A DNA stretch of 64,000 nt, taken from the NCBI GenBank assembly GCA_002205965.3, contig NADL03000076.1, positions 310,001 to 374,000 on the forward strand. Direction: 5' to 3'. The translations under genes and the position numbers were made by a program. Source of the DNA: Kappaphycus alvarezii. Taxonomy: Eukaryota > Rhodophyta > Florideophyceae > Gigartinales > Solieriaceae. Below are positions 56,601 through 64,000 of the stretch, in pieces. The notes beneath the pieces were generated by a model. It saw nothing but the letters and a program-made list of their open reading frames with translations, was not told the DNA's origin and searched no databases. Numbering within the stretch: the first letter of the stretch is position 1; every line of letters begins with the position of its first letter.

Positions 56601-59600
56601 TCTATTTTTGTCGTATTTTTTCAATTAGCCCGGGCTCAATAACATTCCTTGCCACGGCTTGCGACATCAACCATGTGAACATATCTGCAATACTATTTTG
56701 GTTCCGACCAAAACCAATATCGAAAATCATTCTGTCGCGGACATCTTCTCTCGCAGTAGCGATTTTTAACATTTTAAGCTTTAAAGATGCATATTAACCT
56801 TGGTTATGAAATAGAATGGCCTCTTGATTTCTGTGAACAAATGAAATAGAATGGCCTCTTGATTTCTGTGAACAAATGAAAACGGATTGGGTACCATAAA
56901 AATCACTTAAGCTATTCTGTAAGAAAGATCGCTTCATCAAATATATCAATAATCGAGAATGACTTCAGCGGACCGTGCGGGTCTAGTGATCTTCTCGGCT
57001 TTTAATACTTGACGCGGACCGGTGCATATTTTACGCTTCTGTCTCCAAAAAATGGAACGTGCATAGTTGTGGTGAGAAATGAGTTTCATTAGCAAAACAG
57101 TAGTCGGCTAATCCCATAATCTTTGGAGAATTCAGGTCGAGCCCACACATCTTCGGACTAAATATGAGGTACATCGCGTCCTTTATAGCTTTTTGGTCCT
57201 TCAAATGGAAAGCAAATGAAACTATCTTTTTCATTCTCAAACATGCTCGCAAAGACTTTTGGAAGCCTTAATACTTACAACGAAAATTTCTAGCAAGAGT
57301 TATTCTTCTAATCATGCTTTTTATGCATCAAACTTTGATTTTAAAACGATTTATCCACAAGAAAGCACTCTAGCTTCTTCATAAAAGAGTTTTGATTGAC
57401 GAAGAAATTTTCATTCTCGTTTTGATCATTATTAAGACCTGTAAACACTGTATGAAAAGTATTATCATCGACTATTTCGATATATATATACTTTTTATAT
57501 ATGTACTCTTTCGTTCGCTTCGAGATTTCTTTGGATCCATCGATCTAACATGTAGAAAGTCGTCCAAGTAGCCAGCACGAAGTACTTTTAGTATAATTTC
57601 TGTGAGCAGATATGCTGTTAGCAGGAAATAAGTTGGCGGATGCATCTGAGATGGGCTCATGTTGCGTTGCATATGATGATGCTTATCTATTCTATCATTC
57701 CAGAGATCACCTGCATCGGGCAGTTTATAAAGAGGGGGACATTTTGAAGGAATCGTTTAGTGCCTAAGCCAAGCTCAGGAATAGGCTTCGTAAGAAACAC
57801 TGTCGTTTCAGTGGTTCGGAACACTTAATATATTTCAGTCTGATTATTTCTTGCAAACTCCAAAATGTGGTTGGAAGCGCAAGCAATGAGAGAGCAGGAA
57901 GTTGCTAAAATGGAGCTGATGAATGTATCATAATATCTACAAGACAGTCAATGGTATATCTGGTTCATTCTTGATCTTAGCGTCGATTTTAGACTTGATA
58001 GGTATCAGAAAAATTCCGAGAGTAACATTTGCTATGGATTTATTTCTTCTTGAGGATATGCTTAAATTTCTCGCGGTCTAGAAGTTAGGTCAGTGTACTT
58101 CCCCCTTTTTTTAGCTTCTTCGTAGTTGTGGCGTGTATTTTGTAGAAAATAACATATCATGTAGGAAAAACACATCGACCACTACGCCACATGCGCTTGA
58201 ATTTCAAGTGGTGCACTGAGTGAACACACAGCCCATTTCAACATATTTCTCGTTCTTGCGAAATTTCTGTTTACATGATTCCAACAGTATTAGTAGTTCT
58301 AAACTGCGCCAAGAAACTGTCAAAAACCATCATACAACGCTTATTTAGAAGTTCTGGATAAGAATAAGGGTTTATCCTAGCCATATTAAATGGTCTAAAT
58401 GAGCATATGACCGAGCTCGGACAAGTAATAGCTCCCATCGATAATCCAAGCTTTCCACCTAAAAGGGTAGCAGCTGTTCTCAGATTTCGTTATTAGATTC
58501 TTCTCCCTTACAAAGGACCTCATCTCCCATTTGATAGCTACGGTCGCATTAAAAGAAGTAGTGAATTGCGGAGAACTCTTTCTTGTTTCGGGCCAGTTGT
58601 TTCTCTTTCAGTCTCTTTGCGAGCGATTTGGTCAATTTGTGCTCATTCCGCAAATGTTAAGAGCTTGGAAGTTGCATTGCGTTAATCTTAAATCTACGGT
58701 TATTCTCAGAATACCAGTGCGGATGACACAAGTACTACCTCGCAAGAGTATCATTCGATTCCTGAAAGGAACAAGCAAGAGCAATTAGCTTATTTAAATT
58801 TGTTTTACTGGCCTAAATCTTGCGGAATACAGTTCGTACGTTTACAATCTCGTCCTTTAATCTGATAATTGAATTGTATTACAACAAAAACATCAGAAAT
58901 ACGTGTGAAGTTTCTAAATGTCTAGCCTAATTGTGAACCTTGATTATTAGGTATCTTCTTCGAAAGCCTAGTGTATACAACTGCCTTCCACTCGACAGTT
59001 TTCCTCCAAATGTCTTTATCTGAGACGCTTACAGAAAACACACAGCATTAGACCATGTTTTTCGTCGAAAAACGAGATAATGGTTAGCTATCAATGTAAT
59101 GATATCAAAGATAACCGGCACCGTTTTTTATTCCTACGATATCTCTAAAACTCACTATGAATTATAAAACTATTCGAAAGGGGACATAAAACTTACATAT
59201 TTCTAATAATATTTTCGTATTTTTCGTATTTTGGTTCATCAGAATAAGATATATTGACTAGGTCGTATAGATATATTGAAATAATTTGAAAGAAATGCTT
59301 GCGCAATTTCGAAAACGCTTCACCGTCGAACTTCTATCGCTTGATACCTGGATCAGGACGTTAATATGCGAGCTTTGAGACCTGATAATTGGAATAGATC
59401 AATCGTCAAGTATCTATTGTTTCTTTCATCGCTGCCTTCTGTAATTTGTTTCAATAACCGGATAGACAGTATTTACTGGGCAAAATACGCAGTGCTCATA
59501 ACTTCTAGTCCAAACAGTGCTTTCATAAAGACATTTGTGATGCGAATTTAACAGTTATACTTGGAACTCTAAGTAGGACATTGATGGTAGAACTATTCTG

Positions 59601-59829
59601 CCCAGTGACCTATATGTATAATATGCGATACGTAATCCATTCCTCGAGGGTAATATTTTCTTGTGTTACATTCAAAGTCCATGAAGCATTCTAGTCAGAT
59701 GCTTTGGGTCGACTAATGATGATGGTGTGCCTGTATCACGTAAAGTGCCAAAGTGACGTAAATATTTTTTTTCAAAACTCAATTTTCCAACGTTCATATT
59801 AGTCCTACTGACATCTATCCAAGAAAATT
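53656..59829. other. AT-rich stretch without recognised genes
   Basis: About 6.2 kb of AT-rich sequence with only short frames (longest about 92 residues, 54959-55237 minus, not protein-like enough to call). I recognise no transposon motif, RNA gene or host exon. Probably decayed repeats. Confidence 0.5.
56806..56880. repeat. Perfect 35-bp tandem duplication
   Basis: Copies 56806-56840 and 56841-56875 are identical (start ATGAAATAGAATGG), followed by five bases of a third. Confidence 0.92.
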
Positions 59830-60670
59830 TTGTACTACTGTAAAGATTTCATCGGAGACGTCTGCTTGCGGATTCTGCTTGGTGGTTCGCTGCACCTTTC
59901 TGTCGCTGTGATCAAAATTCTTTGGGGAATCTTTGTTCTTTATTAAAGAACTGGCAATATTTGACCAGAGCTCTTCCACAGACAAATATATTTAGGAGTG
60001 TGCAATAGCCAAAAGTTCTTTTTCATAGGCCGCATAGTTTTGTTCAGCATCATTAAGAGTCCTGAATTCAAAAGCGACCAGTCTTTTAGAACCTGATTCT
60101 TCCTGTTTCAAAACTATTTCAATTTCATACTGTGATGCATTTGCGGCTACTTTAATAGGCAATTTGGTGTCGAAATTTCTGAGAACCAGTGCACTACAAA
60201 GTGTTTGCTTGAATACTTAGAGGGCATCATCTGGTGCGCGGCTCCATTGGAAATTTGCGTTTTTCGTCAGCTATGTCAGAGATCTAACAAGCACTGAACA
60301 TATTTTTATGAATCTCCAGTAGTAATTGACAGTAAAAGAAAAATCTGTGCTTGTTGCTTATTTTTTTGTATCGGTCATTCCAGGACTGCACTTATTATAC
60401 TTGGATCAACAGATATATTGTTTTGGAAATAGTGCGTCCCAGGTACCGCTTTGGTAAATAGTGCATTCTAGGTACTCCGCTTTTATGCCATCCAGATAGA
60501 AGATTAAAAATAAGTCTAGCCTGTTCTTACAATTTTCATTAAATAAGTTCATGAAAGTTTCTAGGCCCCTGGTGAGTCTATACGGCAGAGCAAGAAAGTC
60601 AAGGTGTTCATATCTTGTTCTGAGGATGGTATATGGAATCGAATCTTCGTGTAATCTAATCCGGTGATAA
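59830..60670 (-). mobile_element. Ty3/gypsy pol fragment (RT to RNase H)
   Basis: Minus strand: a YEHLDFLALPYRLTRGLETF-type RT block (family YGH.EF.VMPFGLTNAPATF) with LFLIFYLDGI in place of the YxDD strand (about 60430-60650), then KQEESGSKRLVAFEFRTLND and QNYAAYEKELLAIA of RNase H (about 60000-60120). Fossil, many breaks. Confidence 0.75.
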
Positions 60671-60719
60671 ATGTGTCTGATATTATTTTTGATGAAGTAT
60701 TTTGCACCATTAAGCTACT

Positions 60720-61310
60720 TGCACTATGCCCCAACCACACCACCACATACATGCCAGAGAAAACCACAGTGCGCCTACTATTAGCCCTCGCAGCCCACCA
60801 CGGCTGGCACTTGGGAAATTTCGAAATCACCGCAGCGTATCTTCATGAACCGTACACGCATACCAAACCAGTTTACATACGCGAAAATCCACGCTTCATT
60901 GGCGATCTCCGCCATCCCAACCACACTAGTATGCTCTTACGCAACCTCTATGGTACCCCCCCGCCGCACACACATAGTTCAGTCCATCCTTTATAAAACT
61001 CGCCTCAAAGATGCGCGACCACGATCCACGCCTCTCCCCAAAAGTGCAACTGGCATGAGGCCGACAAGGCACCTCCCCTCACCCCGCAACGAAAGCAACA
61101 ATTCCAACAAATTCTAGGTTAACTGCGATACATAACTGAAAGCACGCGCCCAGACATCCAATACGCTGTCAACCGCCTTGCAGAAGTCCTGCACAAGCCA
61201 AAATCCCACCACAGCTGACTACTCATCTGGTTTATACAATACCTAAAAGGAACCGCTCAACATCAAATCAAGTTCCACAAGTTCTCGCGAGAACAGCAAC
61301 GCGGGTTACA
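60720..61310 (+). mobile_element. Ty1/copia reverse transcriptase fragment
   Basis: Plus strand: TVRLLLALAAHHGWHLGNFE, ITAAYLHEPYTHTKPVYIRE and MLLRNLYGTPP (copia RT, family Q.DV..AFL.G.L...VY...P, L...LYGL.QA), then LRYITESTRPDIQYAVNRLA and a Y LKGT block (about 61118-61260). Higher GC than its surroundings. Fossil. Confidence 0.8.
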
Positions 61311-61639
61311 ATTCCGGATCCTGTCGGCTAGGGAATTAATTCCCTCGGAATAGAATTTTTGCATTTACCTATGGCCATCGACATTTACGGACAAATTGGG
61401 GCAACCGGACTCCACTCGCTCCATGACATGAGTAACTTCACTGCTGACCGCCGAGGGAAGCATCCTATGTCTGAATTCCGAAAGCTTAAGACAGGTATCT
61501 CAGCGTTTGTTCTGCAGTACACCGCAGTCATGATTAATCACCGAAAACAGAGAACATAACCTACCCCCTGACGCCCAAACGGGGCTCTTGCCTGATTCCC
61601 GACTACAAATCATGAATAAAAAGGTCTCTTTTTCTTACA
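61311..61639. other. Short unassigned stretch
   Basis: One 66-residue plus frame (61359-61559) of ordinary composition, no family recognised. Confidence 0.35.
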
Positions 61640-61990
61640 AGTACACAGGACTGCCAACCTTTCCATTACTCGCAGTAAGACAATCCACTCTCCACGTTGG
61701 GGGGCTGACACCCTTCCGCTCGGGACTTCGCCAACCGTGGGATAGATCGGATATACCTTCCAAGAGTAAGACACCCAAACGTTTCTCCCAACCGGGTTGC
61801 GACTGGCATTGCCGCACGGGCAGCCATTCCGATTGCTGATGCGCAGCGAACATTGTTCGCTCGTCACGCGGCGAGACTCGTCTAGAATAACGCCAGTTGT
61901 TTGTTGGAAGGAGTTTTGAGCGACACTTAGGCCGCAACTTGAAATTGTGTATACAGTGTATTCCAGAGAACCTTCGTTCTGAGGGTATGT
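61640..61990 (+). pseudogene. LINE 3' end, copy 1
   Basis: Matches 62930-63190: the C-terminal coding tail (QAARLV-type, GCGGCGAGRCTCGTC, AGAATAACGCCAGTTG, GGAAGGRGTTTTGAG) and the first bases of the 3' untranslated part (TTCCAGAGAACCT versus TTCCAGACAACCT). Strongly 5'-truncated, as is normal for LINE copies. Confidence 0.75.
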
Positions 61991-62129
61991 ACAGTAAGTG
62001 GTTACCCTACTTACAGTAGTCCTAGTCTGCGATTGCTCTTAGCAGGAAAATTAAGTATACCAACCCATTCAAGTAAACCCAAGTTAACCCAATTTAACCC
62101 AGGGCGAAGCCCAATGGCCAATGGCTAAT

Positions 62130-63190
62130 GCCGCAGTGGGCTTCGCTTGGCTCTGCGAAGCTCACTGCGGCGGCTGCGTTCCTTTCCTCCGAGTCCCTCA
62201 CGCGTGCCCTTTGCTCTACCTTCTGGCTGTGCTAGCGAACACTGCTCTTCATTCATACAAATCCGCAGTTCGGGCGCACGACGACTGGAAGACAGAAGGC
62301 GCACCCGAGAAGGTGGTCCATTTCACGGCTATCGACTCAGTGGAGAGGGGTGGGCAGGGGAAACTCTTCCGCCCAGTTGAGGAGGAGGCCTTTGATGCCA
62401 TGACGAAGGGGGATGAGAGGACTGTTGCATTCCGAGCCTCGATGTCAGTGGAGGGTTGCAAGGACTGGCTGTCATGCCAACCGGCTCCGGGGTTGGGTAC
62501 CTACATCCCGGACCGCAATTAAAAGAAGTGGTTGCAGTTCTACTGCAGGATGCCACTGTTTCCTCCAGCTTCGAAATGCCACAAAGGGGGATGCGCGACC
62601 CCCATGAATCAGTTTGGTGACCACGCGCTGTGCTGTGCCTATGGATCCACACGCGGGTGGCGGCATGACTCGCATACACGTTTGTTTGCTGCAGATCTCT
62701 CCAAAGTTGCCCGACACCCTGTCCTCGAGCCGCCACAACGCGGCGACGCAGTTCGCCCGGACATCAAGTCGCTTGCAGAGAACGGGGGGACAGACTTTTT
62801 CGACGTAACTGTCATCCACCCTTTGACCCCGCCCGCCTTCCCTCCCTGGCGCGGTGCCCACTCAAGCCTCTTAACCATGTCCGCCTTGTCAAGGACACTC
62901 GCTTTGCCGATTTGATACGTTCAAAAGGCCCTGAGCATCGCTTCATTGCCCTTCCACTTTCCAAACTGGGGGCTGGCACCTGGCTGCTCGGGACTTTGCG
63001 AAACGGGTTGCGACCGGCATTGCTGCGCGGGTGGCTGTTCCGATTGCTCACGCAACGCAAACACTGTTCGCTCGTCAGGCGGCGAGGCTCGTCCAGAATA
63101 ACGCCAGTTGTCTGCTGGAAGGGGTTTTGAGTGACTCTTAATGCCGCAACGTGCAAGTTAGTATGTTCCAGACAACCTCTGTTCCATGGT
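62130..63190 (+). pseudogene. LINE pol 3' end with restriction-like endonuclease, copy 2
   Basis: Begins at GSAKLTAAAAFLS, the same point as residue block GLRSAKLTAAAAFLSP in the 42.5-43.9 kb copy. The frame 62532-62915 has a zinc-knuckle-like set (CHKGGC, NQFGDHALCC, GWRHD), then AVRPDIKSLAENGG and DFFDVTVIHP. The order CCHC, then PD, then D-V-T-V, is that of the restriction-like endonuclease of R2/CRE/NeSL-type LINEs, which nicks the target DNA. A later frame (62912-63130) gives the C-terminus. A few frame changes; 5'-truncated. Confidence 0.82.
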
Positions 63191-63557
63191 ACCTCCGTCC
63201 CTGCGCAAGTTAGGCCTCTTCCCTGTTACGTCTAGTTCCACCCTGTTCCCCCCAATGTACCAGTCATCCGTTTCAGTATAAACCCCTTCTTATACGAACC
63301 CGTTCGAGTAAACCCAATTTACCCCCTTTTTCTCTCCCCTTATTTATCAACTGTAATACAATGATACGATATCTACGCTCCGGTACAAATTTACTGGATA
63401 CCAACCCACATATCTACCACAGTAAATTAACCCCCATTTACACTGTAATAGTACTTATTTTTATTCCTTACTATCACTACCCCTAATAGTACAAATACCT
63501 AACTTCTGGCATACAATACTGTATTTACTGTGCAGTACAGTACGAAACATCCCACCT
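63191..63557. other. No gene seen; TACAGTAC words
   Basis: Pyrimidine-rich with AACCC phrases (63300-63330) similar to those at 62060-62103, and GTGCAGTACAGTAC at 63530. No ORF. Confidence 0.45.
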
Positions 63558-64000
63558 TTAATTATCAATATCCATTCTTTTACAGCGGCACTCCGCTTTG
63601 ACAGAAACCTCCAATGCCGTTAACATCGTAGCCCTACATAAGTTTTGGTCCACAATTTCTTTAGCTGATAAACCCATCGCAACAGCTCGCGTGACCGGTA
63701 ACCCTCCCCTCTCAATACTCTGCTCCTCGTCATACACTTGAAGAGCCTCACTTACCTTAATCAATGCGTCTGGTGTCCTGTATGGATCTCTGAGAACAAC
63801 AGTAAAGCTACGGGTAGGGAAAAGGGCCGCGTTGTTGTGTACCATAGCCGCGATTCTTCCCGAGCAGCTCTCTTTGTATAGAAATGCCTCTACGGTCCGT
63901 TAATGTCTGTCTGAACCGTGACTCCGTTGACGAGCAGAGTAAAGAGCTCTGCCGCCTCGTTCTGAGACGACCATGCCTCTATGGCGTCTACAGATTGCGC
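63558..64000 (-). CDS. Unknown protein, C-terminal part, runs off the right edge
   Basis: From the window edge the minus strand reads AQSVDAIEAWSSQNEAAELF then LLVNGVTVQTDINGP; after one frame change near 63902 it continues EAFLYKESCSGRIAAMVHNN, TRSFTVVLRDPYRTPDALIK, LQVYDEEQSIERGGLPVTRA and stops after CKRMDIDN at 63558. Composition is that of a globular, conserved-looking protein, with a long helical segment (EALQVYDEEQSIER). I recognise no family. The frame change may be a sequence error as in the other genes here. It could also belong to an unlisted transposon. Confidence 0.5.

Noticed and set aside
62040-62105. Telomere-like AACCC phrases
   Set aside because: Too few and irregular for a telomere; the same phrases follow both LINE 3' ends, so they are treated as part of that context.

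Overview
The window reads as nuclear DNA of a photosynthetic eukaryote, most likely a red alga with a small-intron, transposon-rich genome. The evidence is a plant/cyanobacterial-type phytoene desaturase, a RecB-family nuclease of the kind shared by cyanobacteria and algae, a eukaryotic-type CDP-diacylglycerol synthase, an FG-repeat nucleoporin, only one clear spliceosomal intron (29433-29538), and a dense mix of LTR, LINE, Tc1/mariner, PIF/Harbinger and tyrosine-recombinase elements. The taxon is an inference. I saw no rRNA, tRNA or CRISPR.

Layout. 1-13.7 kb: nested retroelements on the minus strand. A Ty3/gypsy remnant runs off the left edge; a Ty1/copia element is split by a complete-looking Ty3/gypsy element (4680-11304, with LTRs, polypurine tract and a near-matching 5-bp target duplication). 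13.7-22.8 kb: a 9.1-kb Ty3/gypsy element with 1.5-kb LTRs. These LTRs carry their own ORF, and the pol frame continues past integrase into a long tail built of a duplicated, unrecognised domain. 22.8-28.8 kb: a PIF/Harbinger-like transposase with a convergent unknown ORF, and two LINE-like fragments. 28.8-40.3 kb: the host gene island, with a PD-(D/E)XK nuclease, phytoene desaturase and CDP-DAG synthase on the plus strand, and a long FG nucleoporin with a SAP-like segment on the minus strand. 40.3-46.6 kb: an intergenic stretch rich in the palindromic word TACTGTACAGTA, then three TA-flanked Tc1/mariner-type units placed end to end (one holding a LINE pol piece), then a tyrosine-recombinase remnant. 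46.6-53.7 kb: a gypsy LTR split by a two-ORF Harbinger transposon, and two oppositely oriented LTRs of a second subfamily that also keeps the LTR ORF. 53.7-59.8 kb: AT-rich, nothing recognised. 59.8-64 kb: gypsy and copia pol pieces, two LINE 3' ends with a restriction-like endonuclease, and the C-terminal part of an unknown minus-strand gene leaving the window.

The three best-recognised host genes each need several one-base frame corrections, usually at short homopolymers, while keeping every family motif. This points to residual indels in a long-read assembly rather than to dead genes, and it limits what can be said about whether any reading frame here is intact. The most unusual signals are the LTR-encoded acidic protein kept in two diverged LTR subfamilies, the duplicated post-integrase domain of the same element, the head-to-tail Tc1/mariner units and their palindromes, and a zinc-finger ORF in the leader of another gypsy element.
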